A stretch of DNA of 64,000 nt from Branchiostoma floridae. Taxonomy: Eukaryota > Chordata > Leptocardii > Amphioxiformes > Branchiostomatidae. The translations under genes and the position numbers were made by a program. The DNA lies in contig NC_049985.1 in NCBI RefSeq assembly GCF_000003815.2, positions 13,893,185 to 13,957,184 on the forward strand, given 5' to 3'. Shown piece by piece: positions 1 through 13,099 of the stretch; positions within the stretch are counted from its first letter, which is position 1; every line of letters begins with the position of its first letter. The notes under the pieces were generated by a model. The model worked only from the letters and a program-made list of their open reading frames with translations, had not been told where the DNA came from and ran no database searches.

Positions 1-1916
1 GGAGGTCAGGGGAATCTCAAAACCCCTGCTGACCCTTTCTTGCTCTATTTCCGACGAAAAGTGATCATAAAAACAAGATATTAGATGGTAGGGATAAAAG
101 ATAGCAACAAATTGGCATTGCCCTCTCTGTGCAGCCAAGGGAAAGGTTGTAGCTGCAGGGTGAATGGAAACTGACAGCTGAGTTAAGATTGCCAAGTATA
201 TGGGTTGGAAAATGAGCTTGCAAGGTTTTATCAGTTAATAACTTGATAGCAGAGAATTGGATAGTTTTTCAGAAATGAAGGATGAACTTTTGAAAATCTA
301 AATTGCATGCATTAGACAAATTGTTGAGGGCAGAAGAAACTACATACATGTACATGTATACCCCTTTTCTTATATTGGTTAACGGTGCACATTTACGTAC
401 TTGTATGTTGTTGCCACTGACTTAAAAACAATATGGTACTTGAATGTGTGTTATAGTCTGTGTAACACAAACTCCGCTGTCTAGGACTGTAACTGGCCCC
501 TCGTAACAGTGGAGGAGGCTGGCCGGATGTTTGGCAGCCTGCTATAAGTTAGATTTGATCAGGCTAAATGTGTGTAAGCATAAAGGTTTAGTATCAAGAA
601 GTAAACGTTATAGTCATTATTATGTTGAGTGAATGCAGAATGAATTTGTTTGTAGATTTCTGCTCAGTCTGGAAGTTCTTTGCACACCCACTTTACTTGT
701 GCAGACAGAATGGTGGCAGCACCATGTGCATGTGTTTCCCATGACATTTGAAATGTTGTCAGCTTGGAGTTAACCAGCAGTATTACATGCATGAGTGTGC
801 CAGAGGAGGACCTGACATTTCCTGACAACTAGGAGCTGTCTGGGTGGCAGAGGACTTGTCTCCCCACTTGGCTGTGGTCACAGTTCGCTGTAGGTACACA
901 TCACTGATTCCAGACTGTGTAACTCCTAGGTAACACACCAAAAGGATGTAACCAGGCAGACGGCAAGTCCTCGGATATGTACATAAGCTGAGACTTGGAA
1001 AATATGCTTTTTGATCACATTTTAGTTACTCTTTGATTTTGAAGTCAATGTGGGCAGTGCATTTGATGCTTGGAACCTAATTGCTTACGTCATTATCACC
1101 AAAAACCAATTTCCTAGTAATTTGGCAAATGACCAATGTCATGTTCCGTCCATCAAGAAAACTCTGGTTTTTACTGACATTGCACTCTGTATATGAAGGA
1201 AACCCATCTAGTGTTATGCAGAGAACCGGATGGGATGTGAGTGAACAAAATGTTGAAATGATCCACAAGGTCTAATCTTAACATAAACATTTCAAAGGCT
1301 CAATGTGTAAAGATCCTGGACAGAGTAAGCCCCACATGTCAGAATTTACAACAGTTTGCTTTGCAGGGTTTAAAATAGCTTGCTTGAAAAAAAATGAATG
1401 CTGATACTAGGGTATCATCTGTCCATTAACATATGGTAAAATCTCCCATTTGTCTCCCTTTTGTGATCTTAATTGACCATTTTCCAAACTGCTGGATGAA
1501 TGTGCCATTAAGATCTAGTCAATGGTTGTAACACGGATATTTTGATGCTGTTATGGGTTTATCCCAGCTGGATACCTCCTTCATTTCATATTCCACATTT
1601 TGTAATCTTTTTGCAAACCATAGGATGAACTGCTTCTTACATGGTAACAAGGCAAGGCAACAGGTACAACTTAATAGATAATGATTGATTGTCCTTGAAA
1701 TTAAAATCTTCTTTCTTTTTCTATGAAAGAATCACTGTAATCCTGCCAGTCTCCAGAGAGTGTTGTGGGGTGCTATGATTGACAGATGAGTAATTACCTG
1801 AGAATTGCTGTTTTGTGTGTGAGGTCCCCTCGTCATAGCGAGGTGGTCCAATAACCAAATGTGTTGATGCTTACTAATTTAAAAAAATCTGACTATCAGT
1901 CAGATGTTGATAAATC

Positions 1917-2096
1917 AATGCTAGTTCACCTTTTCCAGTTTACTTAAAAACTGGGTATTTTTTAACAGTGGTTAGTGTTTTTCAAAATATTGCAGTTTGA
2001 ATCCACAGTGTGTCAACTTGATACCCAAAAATACTCCAGGACCTGTTTTTTAATACAGCAGATATAGGTTACCCCACAGATAAAGGTGAACTTATG
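1917..2096. repeat. Foldback repeat, family 'CTAG', copy 1
   Basis: Begins AATGCTAGTTCACC and ends with the near complement GGTGAACTTATG. The interior shares CAAAATATTGCAGTTTGAA and GATATAGGTTACCCCA with the copies at 14398 and 35036. Looks like a small inverted-repeat transposon. Confidence 0.6.
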
Positions 2097-4677
2097 TTTT
2101 ATCTCTAAAAAAGGAAAACAGCTCTTTTTTTGTGATGACAACGAGAAGGTCCTCTTAGGAAAAAATATCACCATTTGCATGTGTGCCAGTTAATATTTTG
2201 GTCATAAAACCACCCGACTTTGAAATGACTGGAAGCTTCTGAGATATTATTGCAGTCTTCTCAAGGAGCTGTCGTGATAAACAGCCATGTGAAATAGCAT
2301 AATATTTCATCCGCCTGCACCGTTAAGCATTATATTGGCAAAGTAATGCTGCTGATGAATGAATAGCTATTTTGCCATATGGACACAATTTCAATTTTGT
2401 GTCTCCTCATAGTTTTGAGATAACTGTCAATCACAATTCAAGCCTTTCAACCAGACAGGGATTATCCTTCTTGGCATTTTCTGCTTATGAGAACTTGTGG
2501 ATAACGTTAATCCGATATGAATGTTAAGCCGATAGCCATGTCAGGCTTGTTGCACATTGGAGCTGATTCAGCCAAAGATGTCTATGCATGCTGTTCAGTT
2601 TGTTGCAAAAACCCTGTGGATGTCTGGCATAATAGTAGTTACCGCTCACAAGACTTGGAATGAACTCATTGAAGATTTGCCAGCCCGACTGATAAGGCCT
2701 TTATTAAACCTCGGCCATGCATGCTTGTAGGTTAGGATGCCACCCATCCAATTTTCTGCCAGATGAACATTCTGTATAGCTGCTCATCAGAAAATTGCTA
2801 ATCGCATCTACTGTATGTGGATGGGTGGGTAAACTAAATCCAACTCGCGGGATTACTGAAAGCTGTGTTCCATCTCCAATATGAAATCACAGCCATGCAT
2901 GATACCAAAAATGTGTGTCTGGATTACTGTATCAACAGGTCATGAGTTAAAGCCGACTCAGACTGGATTATCTGTATTTGTTTTTCTGGAATTATGGCAG
3001 AACTTGCATAGAAATCATACATGCAAACAGACATGTGAAGTCAAAGTATGGTTACCGTAATGAAAAGTTTTGTGTAAACTGTGATATTGGTATATATATT
3101 AGCTAATTTCTGTGATAATCTGATTAGTTTATAATTAGTCCTCAATTCCAAGCGTTGAATATTTTTGAGCTGGTCGCAAAAGTCCACTTCTACCCTTTAC
3201 CACCGTTGTTGAAAAGTGTTATTTTCAAAGAATGAAAAATGATTGATTGAAACATAAGAAGTCTTCCTTTCAATATCAATTGATCACATGTGATTGAAAA
3301 ATATCCACATGAAGACAATGTGTACTACATTAATCAAAAGTGTCAAGTGTAAAAACATGTCAAAGATCAATGTGCTCCAAGTACATTACCCGTATATGCT
3401 GTACATACAATGTATAACAGGTTTTAAACATGTTTTTCCAGGCAGTCTTGTCTACCTAACCCGGCCTCAATCATTACATGGCTTTGTGTAGCATCCCTAA
3501 AAGCTAATGCGTTTTTACTGACCAAGCTATTTGTGCCAAGGGAGTTGTGGCTTAGCAACGATTGTAGGTGCTTTGTAACAGGTAGACTAATTTGGACTGT
3601 CAGACAGAGGACAGTGTTACACAACTGAACATTTGAACCCAGCTTGGTGAAAGAGGATGATCTCTAACAAATAAATTTTCCTCAGTAATGTCATTACGGG
3701 AATGGTAGAGTGATACAGAGGTGAAGTATAACATGACGGCTAAAGGTTGCTGATAGTTATCATACAAGGCTTGCAGTAATTGCACAGAGCTTAAAAATCC
3801 ATTTGAAGAACATTATCTTGCTCTTCCCTTCAAAATGAGGTTCCAGTGGTGGCCGTTGCATTGATGAAAGATGTGACCATCATGCAAGAACAGTTTTACT
3901 GAAGAAAAATTTGCTCTTGATTTTTAACCTACTTTTTTGTCTCTAATGACAAGTTTTCAGCCCATGACAAGTGAATTTGACCACAGAAGTGCACTCATGA
4001 CTTTGTGATTGATATATTCAGGAATGGATCGATGAAACAATGCTTTCTATCCATGACAAGCAAATGTCTAAAATGATTTCTGATCCTATTGCACAAAACA
4101 CGTTTTACTGAGATTGTCTTATAAGTCAATAAATCACATTCCTGAATGAATTACAGCTGTCACCAATATCAAATTTTCCCCAGCATGGGAAACACGTAGT
4201 TCCAGATTAAAGGGACGGAATGGCAATTAAGGGAAATTGAAGAAATCGATACAGATGAAATGTCCTCTCTCAAGAGCCAAATTTCGGCAGAGCCTGCAGT
4301 AAGAATTTTAAGAAGCTTTACGGCAATCAGAATGTAGGAAGCAAATTGAGCTTTATGTTCAACACAATATTTGTCTCCTCATCTTGTGTGCATTGATTTG
4401 TGCCTCATCCTTTTCAACTCTTAACAGGCTCAACTTAAAAAGACTTACATCCACACATTCTAATATGGAGATAATTTTTTTAGCTGGGTAGCAATCCATA
4501 ACTCAGCGGCAAGTGCCAATGCCGTTACGGTAGTATACGATGCTAAAAAAGTAGGAACATAATGCCTCTCACTGGCAGGACATAGTGAGTATGCACGGTT
4601 AGTCGTCCTTGTAGCTTGAAAGCCCACAAGAGGACAAAACACAAAGAAAGTCATCAATCAGTTCTGTACAATGCCAT

Positions 4678-4735
4678 GGCTTTGATGCGCCTGATTTTCC
4701 CTAGCTAGGCTTTGATGCGTCTAGTTTTCCCTACA
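4678..4735 (+). repeat. About 29-bp tandem duplication
   Basis: GGCTTTGATGCG(C/T)CT followed by TTTTCCCTA occurs twice in a row. Confidence 0.75.
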
Positions 4736-5421
4736 ATTGTATCAAATCTCACCTACCTTTCAGCTTGGCTTTTTCCCCAAAGACATCCAAGACTTATCAA
4801 AGACAGGACAACAAAAATTAGATGAGTCTGTAATTGTTACAAACGAGAGAAAAAGGGCCACACTTACTGCTGTTGTATGGGATATGAAAATTCACTGCCA
4901 AGTCTTCCTGCAAGAGGTGTTACAAACTGCCAGTGGATTCCCGCAACTCCGCACACACCTGATTTGCGCCCGGCCACTCTCCCAACCAGCAATCAGACTG
5001 CGCTCACTCCTCAGATCTGCAAAAGGGTTATTTATCATAATTTAATACCTCCCACAGCCAGGGAGCTCTCGAGCTTGGCCACCCATTTCCATTGAAAATA
5101 TGAAAGTAGGGTCTCACAAGCTGTGAACAGGGCTGTGCTGTGCTGGGATGGATAGATGAAAGGCAGGGTGGTTCTTTCTAAAGTGCTGATAAAAAGGACC
5201 CACTGACATGTCTGCACATTGATAGAGTTCAGGTGTAAACATAGCAAGGAATCCTATGAGCTAATACGAGTACAACACTCTTTTTGGGTTGGATTTTGGG
5301 CTACGTCTAGCCATAGACTTGATCTAACATACCAGCTATCAAGTGGGACAGCCCCCTTCATTACTATTCAGTCTCTCGTCGTTTCTTCAGAGGCCGGTTC
5401 TTATTGACACACACAAAGTGT

Positions 5422-5494
5422 ATGCAAATGAGGACAGTGGATAATGCAAATGTCAGTGGAAAGGACGAAGAGGGAAGGAGCACTTCATTTGCAT
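5422..5494. promoter_or_regulatory. Cluster of three POU octamers
   Basis: Exact ATGCAAAT at 5422-5429 and 5444-5451, and its complement ATTTGCAT at 5487-5494, within 73 bp. ATGCAAAT is the binding site of POU-domain factors. Enhancer function is inferred only from the clustering. Confidence 0.35.
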
Positions 5495-6883
5495 ATGCTG
5501 CAAGGTTTTTCTAGGAAACATGTAAGCACAAACGATATATTAGGTTTGGCTAGGTTGTTTCCCATGATTGTTTGGTATGTGGTTGGTAACAGGAGGGTTC
5601 ATTAACTGCCAATTTTCTCACCATTACCACAATCATAGGAGAGTTAGGTGAATTAGAGAGTAGCAAGTGGTACATTCTCATTCAACAGTATCTAAAGGCC
5701 CGGGTTTGTTTGAAGTGTTTATGGTCGCATACTTGGTATGCTAGGGATCAAGTACATGTCACCACATCAAAAGGTTGCTACGACTCACTTTTGACCTTGG
5801 GGGCTATTGAAATCGTTCTTTTATCCCTGATCTCCAGTACAGGACAGTGATTTGATTTCTCCAGCAACCTTGGGGATCTGCTGTCAGTTAGCTAATTCAA
5901 ATCAGCTCATGATACTCATTTCGAAATATGTGGCCATGGTACTAAGTAAATGGTTATATCCAGCCTTAAATGTGCAATGCATATGACTGATTCAATGATT
6001 CCCATAGCCCATGTAAATGATTTAACCTGTTGCAATGTACATATGTAATACACAGATAAGATACATGCAACACGTTATTTCAAATGAAGAGGTCATTGCC
6101 CGGTTATGACACTTTTGTTGTTTCAATCGCTAATATATTACCCAAGAATCTTTCAGCATTTCTTATCCTTTATAACATATGATTTTGGGGGGGAGGGGGT
6201 CTTACTGGCTCTTTCCTTAGTTCTCCAGGTGCCACAGGCTTACACAGTAAATTAAAGATGGATACATTTTATAAAGTGAAAAATTGACAGCAGTATGTGT
6301 TATTTCTCAGCTCTCAACCTTTACACTCCTGTAGTGCATAAATGTACTTCTGGAATTGGTGTGATCATATCATGCCATGTTGCATTTACCGCTGGAAATG
6401 TACAGAATGTGATTTAGATGCATTTCTAGAGAAATAGCACAGATCATTGAAGAGATACATCCTGGTATTCAACCCCACAGTTCGTAGGTTATACATGGGA
6501 AGGAAATAGCAGATTGGATTTGGTCTTTTGTACATTGTAACCTGTGGGTTCCATTTGTTATAAGGTTAGACATGTGGGTTTTAGGTATTCCTTTTGGAAT
6601 CGATTGTAAAGAGTATACATCACAACATGGGGAATATTAAGTCATGCCCGTAGCCATATTTTTTTTGGAGGCTCTTTTGTAGAAGTTTTCCAGGGGGGTT
6701 GGGTTGGGGTATTTCCTGCATTTTGAGAGGATTCCAAAGTAAGAAATGGAGATTTTTGATAGCAGCGCTCCTAAGAGAGCTCCTGATCATTCTATTTGAG
6801 GTATTTTCAGTGTGTCTTCTGGAACCCCCCTGCCTACAGTCATGTTGATGCTTTGATTTAAGACATGCTTGAGTGAAAAATAT

Positions 6884-7085
6884 GTTGGTCGACTGCATCT
6901 CCGTTTCAAGGACATGGTAAAGCGGCGCCTTGGTCTGGCGAGTATCAGCCATCAGCAGCTGGAGACACTGACAAGTGACCGGGCCAGAAGGCGTATGGTG
7001 GTACAAATGTAAGGGAGGGCACTGAAGCGGTTCATAGAGGATGGGAAGTTAAGGAGGCTGAAAGAAGACGCCGGATTTTGGACCG
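6884..7085 (+). pseudogene. Decayed non-LTR retrotransposon, C-terminal tail
   Basis: Reading frame from 6884: VGRLHLRFKDMVKRRL, then ASISHQQLETLTSDRARRR. This fits the tail that follows reverse transcriptase in many animal non-LTR retrotransposons (pattern GRP.LR(F/Y)KD..KR.L....I....WE.LA.DR..WR..V). A stop (TAA at 7010) follows MVVQM. The same frame then continues GRALKRF and a charged stretch, as the family does after the WR..V motif. The conserved Trp positions are lost. No reverse transcriptase core is visible upstream, so this is a short dead remnant. Confidence 0.6.
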
Positions 7086-7114
7086 ATTAAAAAATGAACA
7101 GATTACACCAGCAG

Positions 7115-7385
7115 GCATGTTTTGGGGCTTTTAGGTCCTAGAAAATAACAAGAGCAAAGTGGATGACAGTTGATAGCAATTTGTACCTTTAGTTTCTACA
7201 GTCAAACTTGGTCTTAACAGAGGGAGGTATTTTTGTTTACATGAAGATTTTAAAACATCAGTAGACGTCAGATACTCCACCAAACAAAATCCGTAGTAGC
7301 AAAATGGACCATTGTTTTGAGTACCTCCCATTCACAAGTTCTTACAGTTGATTAGGTCTGGACCTGGACCTGATCATCTGGACCT
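7115..7385 (+). repeat. Dispersed repeat R1, copy 1
   Basis: Matches 32485-32735 in inverse orientation over about 250 bp. Shared pieces include AATAACAAGAGCAAAGT-like, TCAAACTTGGTCT and ATACTCCACCAAACA. It ends in iterated GGACCTG/GACCTGA. Confidence 0.65.
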
Positions 7386-10300
7386 GAACTGTACCTGTAC
7401 CTAAATTTTCTGTACCCACCTATGCATGCAGGACTGTTGAAAATAAGAGCTACCAAGTTGATTGGTATTTGATAGTTAACCCTTTGCTTACCTTTCCAGC
7501 GTCACGGAGAGTTGGTCATCAATAATTACCATGTGGGTGATTCTGATCACGTATTGATGTGTTCCACTTCATTAAAGCATGCCTCCATGTGCTGGTAGTT
7601 ATTTCACCCATCCCCTTTAATTACAATTAGGATTCTGTGGAGAGGTGCATTAATCATGACTTTTTGACTTTTACATGCCAGATTCTCATTTGTCAACATT
7701 ATATTACTAACTGCTTTTGCCACACGCCATAGGTAAATTACGAGATCGTTGTGATCCCTGTGTTTGAACCTAATGTCAAGGTCATATGCTGTTTTCTTGG
7801 TACCAAGGAAACAATAGCAGTATGTTCTTGGTAGAAGCCTTAGAGCATGTCTGACAAATTTTGGGGAATATTGTTGGACTCGAAAACAAGTATTCAATCA
7901 ATGAAGTAAAAATGGGTTGCTTATTTTGTGTCAGTTAACATTTTGACAGGTACTGAGAAGTACATGACACAGGAATTGAAGTCATATTTGAATATTACCA
8001 TTCTCAGATCTGTAACACCTGTCCATTACTTTAGTCATGGTTGTATGAGGTTTCCAAATATAACGCCAAATATTATTGTACAACTGTTATTTTTAATCTA
8101 CAGAGAGAAGCTTGTTAGTATACCGGATAGCCTTGCTTTTATCATCTTGAGTTTCAAAGGTTGATTCACTGTGTGGGTGGTGGGCTGGGTGTGACAGCTT
8201 TTGTAGCTGCCGGCTGCAGAAATGGTGCCATGTTTGATGTTGGACCATTTTGCACAGAGCAGCAGGCATCATAGTTTGTATAGGGATAAAGCACAGAAAC
8301 CTTCATCCCTGTGTAAGGCAGGAAATGGCCCATTTGGAGTTTCACTTGTGTTTCTAATGTGTTTTTGAAATCAGATGAGTTGCCGGGTGCGCCATGACGT
8401 CGGTCCAGAAATAGCAATTTCACAAGCCCCATTTGCAAGTAGTACCAAAGGTTCAAAAACAGATGTGACACACACAATGAAAGGTTTTTGCACATTGGAC
8501 AGTTTCCTTCTTCCAAGAAATGTGAACTAACCCAACAACTGAGAATATGACAGCTGTCAACCACGTACAATACCATTTCATGGCGCTAGGTGTTGTGGAA
8601 GTCTTTATTACAGTTTGAATGGTATGTGGTGCCGGGACAAAAGAAGGATGTAGTAAGAGTACTGACCAAGAGTTCCAAGTCTAGACTCATGAGTTTATTG
8701 AACCTTCATGGTTGTTATTCTGTTGGAGCATGTTTTGCCTTTTCACAGACCTGATGTCATGGATGACATCTCCGGTCAAAACTTAAACTTAAAGGGACCC
8801 AGACCGTTAATTATATCCAAAAGATGACGTATAAGTTGTTTTTGAAGATGTGTAATGAATGCGCTTGACGTCAAACTACTTGATATGAAGCAGGTATACA
8901 GGTGATTCAAGAGTTTCGAGTTACTAGCAGCTGGATTTGTACGTGACGGCTGAGGCATATTTGCGGATTAGCATGTCATTTTTTTCAAAAAGTTTGCATG
9001 TAACTTGAGATGTGGTGGATGGATCTTAACAATAGTTGGTATGTTGGTTGATGTTTGTACATGTAAAACCAAAGAAATATTATCAGATGTTGGGCCCATA
9101 CTACCTACATTGTAGGTACTGTAGCAGAACTTCTGGTTTAATATCCATTCCTGGATAAAAGGTAACCTCCAATGGGGTATTGTAGATGGGTGCTACATTC
9201 GTGTGTAGTTTTGCATGTTTGTCTGCTTTTTGTTGTGGGATGATGTGCATTGTTTTTTTTTTCACGGTAGCTGTTTGTATATTTGTCGTTAGTAAGTAAT
9301 GTAATATTTTCAAAAATCACCCCTATGTTCTCAGTGAACATCCCCACTGTGTGCTGGATCATGGTAATTCCTAACCACAATGTCTGGTAGTCGTCATGAC
9401 AAAATTCGCTGAGCAAACAAGGTAGAAACTCGTGCTTGTTTGCACGCGTGCACAGCTTGCATGGCTCTACGGGCCATTAAAATGTGAAGCTTGCAATGTG
9501 AATCTGACCATATTTATCTATTACATGTCTGTGATAGCATATCAATGCATTTGTTTGCAAAGAAGATGACAGGTTGCTGACTATAGTATAACAGTGTGAT
9601 GGGTGAAGTTTGAGTTTAATAGTAATGGGAAACGTCTTTAAAAATTACATATTGCAGCAAATCAAAGTCTGTCAACTTTAGGTTGGTGCAGAACTGTTTG
9701 AATCCATGAAAACCATTTTTTGTGACAGTTATCCCATTAAGATTGCATGCCAAATGATAATGCAGTGGCTTACTGTCATAATTTCAATCATCATCATTTA
9801 TGGACAGTGGAAACAAAACCTAGAGATACCATGGCTTTAATTATTATGGTAAGTCAGACAAGCTTTGACCACCAAATGTTTTAGTTTCAGAAATAATTGT
9901 AATGCTGTAAATTCAACCAGTGCTTTCCAGTTCTACTTGATGTAACATGATGTACACTTGATGTACAGTTGCAAACTTTTTGTCTGACCCTTTTCTGTTT
10001 TCTTAATGTCTTGATTTGATGATGGGGGAATCAGGGGTGAGACGGTCGGTCATTGGGTCAGAGGAAGGATCCTTAATCAGATTTGTCTGACATAGCTATC
10101 AAACATTTTGATCTCTAGGAGGATAAGAGATGGGCAAACTGCGTCAGTTTAGGCTTCTCATTAATCTAGGCCTTACCATCGGAGCCACTGTAAATAATTA
10201 ATGTGGCAAAATTTGCCAAATGCTAAACCTAAAGTTAGCTTTTAAATGTGCCCAATAGGATACTGTGTTTGAATGCATGTTGTAACCTTGGTACTTCCTT

Positions 10301-10459
10301 ATCTGAAGTAGGGAAATTAGCAAACTTTCTGTATGACTGAATTTAAAACAAATCTGTCACTTCTCTTTTCCTAGTATCCTCTGATTAAATCTCAATGTAT
10401 GATATGATGTTGTATTTGTAAGTCTACTTTTGTTTTCCTGATAGACGTTGTTGTATTCT

Positions 10460-10654
10460 TCATTTTCTTTTTTCTTCTTTCTTCTGTCATGAACCAATCA
10501 GATTTTAGAACTGCTGTGAACCAATCATAGCTTTAAACTGTATCAGCATATTTGCTGTATAGATATGAACAATTACAGTTTCAAGATAGCAAAACCTGTA
10601 TTGGTAATTTTTTTACCGGAACACAATACTATAGGACCAGCCCAATGGTATAAT
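10460..10654 (+). repeat. CCAAT-bearing dispersed repeat, copy 1
   Basis: Shares with 27735-27930 a pyrimidine tract, GAACCAATCAGA-like repeats, GTATAGATATGAACAATT-like and AGCAAAACCTGT. It carries two CCAATCA elements about 30 bp apart. Confidence 0.6.
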
Positions 10655-10660
10655 ATATTA

Positions 10661-10691
10661 TCTTAACAAAGGGAATGTCCCTTTGTTAAGA
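10661..10691. repeat. 14-bp perfect hairpin, 3-nt loop
   Basis: TCTTAACAAAGGGA (10661-10674), ATG, then its exact complement (10678-10691). It sits just after the CCAAT repeat copy 1. Confidence 0.9.
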
Positions 10692-11825
10692 CTCAAAACA
10701 TTTGCATTTTTGCAAAAAAAATTGTCTTTCTAGTTTATGAAAATTTAACAAGGAAAACTAATTAAAACGACTTTGTTAGTCACTGTAAAAGGTGAGGGAA
10801 AGTCTCTGTGAGTTTGTACAGCAAATGTTAACCCTCTCCCTACTGAGTTAGCATTGTTGTGCCAATTTTGTGCTGACTGTGGTTTCAGGCAGTATGGAGA
10901 AGGTTAAGCTTGTGCAAGCTAGAGGTAATATCACCTGAGACATTGTAAGGCATAAGATGAATTATTGACTTTGTGGGAATATTCCAGAGATCTTACACAA
11001 ATGTAGGGTAACAGCCGTTACTGAAGAAAGCCACATCTGGTGGCCTACATTGGCCTGCAATTAAGCAGCCCTGGTGGGACAGTGCTTAATCTGCCACATC
11101 TTAAGTCAATTCTGAGTGTCGTGACTCTCCCACTGTGTTTTGATGCCCAGGATTAAGAAGGAACCATGTGCGGATAAGGATAAATGGCATTGTAAACAGA
11201 CTTGTGACCTTTCACAGCAGACTACCACTGATGATCAAATCAGAACTGTAAGATCCTGTAAAAAGTTTTTTTCATTACTTCCACAAGTTGCCACTTAATT
11301 TGATAAAGGTTGTGGGCAGTGTAGTTGCCTTGCCATCTTGTTTGACAAACAAAGCCTTAATAGTAGCCTTTGGTAACAAGAGCCTAGTCTGGATATAAGT
11401 TAGATGAAAGGAAACTACATGTGTATAACAGTGTTGTGTCTACTAGATCAGACACATTTGGCATGAAAGGACTGCTGTATTTCATATCTAATCATCACTG
11501 TGATTTTTGATACCCAGAGTTTTCTTTGTTATTCTGTTTCCCCAGGTCCTATCAGTAAACCCTGTGGTCTGCAAAATGTCATACATGTACCTCTGACTAA
11601 GGGCCTAAGAAAGTACTTTCAAATTGAATACTGGTATTAATTCTTTGATGTCGTGATACCAAACATGTTTCTGATTAGTCTTCAAAGTTGTATTGGATGA
11701 AAGAAACTAGTCCACTGTTTGAAGCATGCCCATTTCATCTTTCCAACTTTAAATTTCTTGCAACGAATAGTCTAAAGTCAAAGCTTAAGATCGAGACCTA
11801 TCAACTTATAACATTATGGTTGTTA

Positions 11826-11966
11826 GACCTGAATTTTCTGTACCGGTACCCACCCCTATTGTGGGTACAGTTGTGTGTTGTTAAGCTTTCTTTATCAGGA
11901 AATATGGCTCAAAGTCTCAGATATGATTTTGGTAAGAGGTGTAGACTTGACTGAGGGAGGTTTGTA
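11826..11966 (+). repeat. Direct repeat R2, copy 1
   Basis: About 140 bp sharing GACCTGAATTTTCTGTACC, CCCTATTGTGGGT and GGCTCAAAGTCTCAGA with 12572-12713. The opening resembles the end of R1 at 7381. Confidence 0.7.
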
Positions 11967-12571
11967 TGTATTTGTAACAAAATGACTATCTAGTAGAGCT
12001 TTCATGAAATGTATTTTCAATACTTGTTCTCTCAAGAGTGATTATTGCCTCACTGCGTTTTAGATTCAGTTTAAGAAAATAATGCGTTTTGTATGCAGAT
12101 GGTTGTTAACTAGCCTTGGTGCTGAAATGTGAGTTGTAAGAGCATTTAACCAGGGCCATCCGATGTTCGTTCCTTGGTTGTGAAAGGCAGTGGTGTAGAC
12201 AAAGCCTCAGTCTCTTGTTTGCATTAAACCTCACATGATCAACATGATTATGTTTTTCTGAGATACTGAGTCCCTTGCCGTTATGTTTCTCTCAATTGTG
12301 CATGTTTGCTGTATGATGTCATTTGTAGTAGATCAAACATTTAGTAGATATTTACGTTAGCTACGTTTTGTGGTCATAGGAAAAGAAAGTAGATTAGTGG
12401 TGTTTGAATGCCCACAAAGTGCATGAGAAGGTGTACTGTTGACCATGTTTTGAACTTCATACAGTTGTTCTTCAAGACTTCATATTCGTTTTTTTTTGTT
12501 AGACCAGTCTGAATAAAATGGAATTGAAATATTTGGTGAACTTGATGTTGGACAATTATGTCCAGAGTCAG

Positions 12572-12713
12572 GACCTGAATTTTCTGTACCAGTAGCCATC
12601 CCTATTGTGGGTGCATTTGTTTGTTGTTAAGCTGTCGTCATCAGGAAATGTGGCTCAAAGTCTCAGACATAATTTAGGTAAGAGGAGTTGACTTGACTGA
12701 GCGAGGTTTGTAA
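12572..12713 (+). repeat. Direct repeat R2, copy 2
   Basis: Second copy about 745 bp downstream in the same orientation. Confidence 0.7.
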
Positions 12714-13060
12714 CAGAATGATGATCTAGTAGATAATTCAATCTTGTCAGAGTTGTTTGTATACTTAAATAGGATCAAGTGTAATAAGGAATAGGTTAAT
12801 CTGATTATGTAGTAACAGTAATGAACTTAACTTTCCCACAGAGATATACAAATCAGACATTCATCTAGTAAACTGGAATCAACGCTCGTGAATTTCCTTT
12901 GTTTTAATGTTTTGGAAATGAATGTACTGAATTAATTTTGAAACATGTTTTTAATTGAATGTGACATTGTGATATAAAAGGAAAATTTGTAGAGAGTCAA
13001 AAACCTCCCAACCAATTTCTTCTATTTATTTTGCACCTATTACTTTTGATCAATTGTTGC

Positions 13061-13063
<3 letters not shown>

Positions 13064-13096
<33 letters not shown>
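13064..13096. repeat. (TA)n microsatellite
   Basis: About 16 uninterrupted TA units. Confidence 0.98.

Positions 13097-13099
<3 letters not shown>

Larger units (their letters stand above)
1..6883. other. Non-coding DNA, no gene seen
   Basis: No exon supported by protein similarity on either strand. It contains a foldback repeat (1917-2096), a small tandem duplication (4678-4735) and a POU octamer cluster (5422-5494). Open frames here are short and lack coding signs. It may be upstream SDAD1 intron or intergenic. Confidence 0.6.

Noticed and set aside
4762-4830. FFPKDIQDL preceded by a CTTTCAG acceptor, resembling the human SDAD1 FPQEVKDL segment.
   Set aside because: The following residues do not give the expected VLDPDLRM-like end, no donor closes at the right place, and only about six residues agree.
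8166-8576. Minus-strand frame of 136 codons.
   Set aside because: No domain, no splice support, composition like surrounding non-coding DNA.
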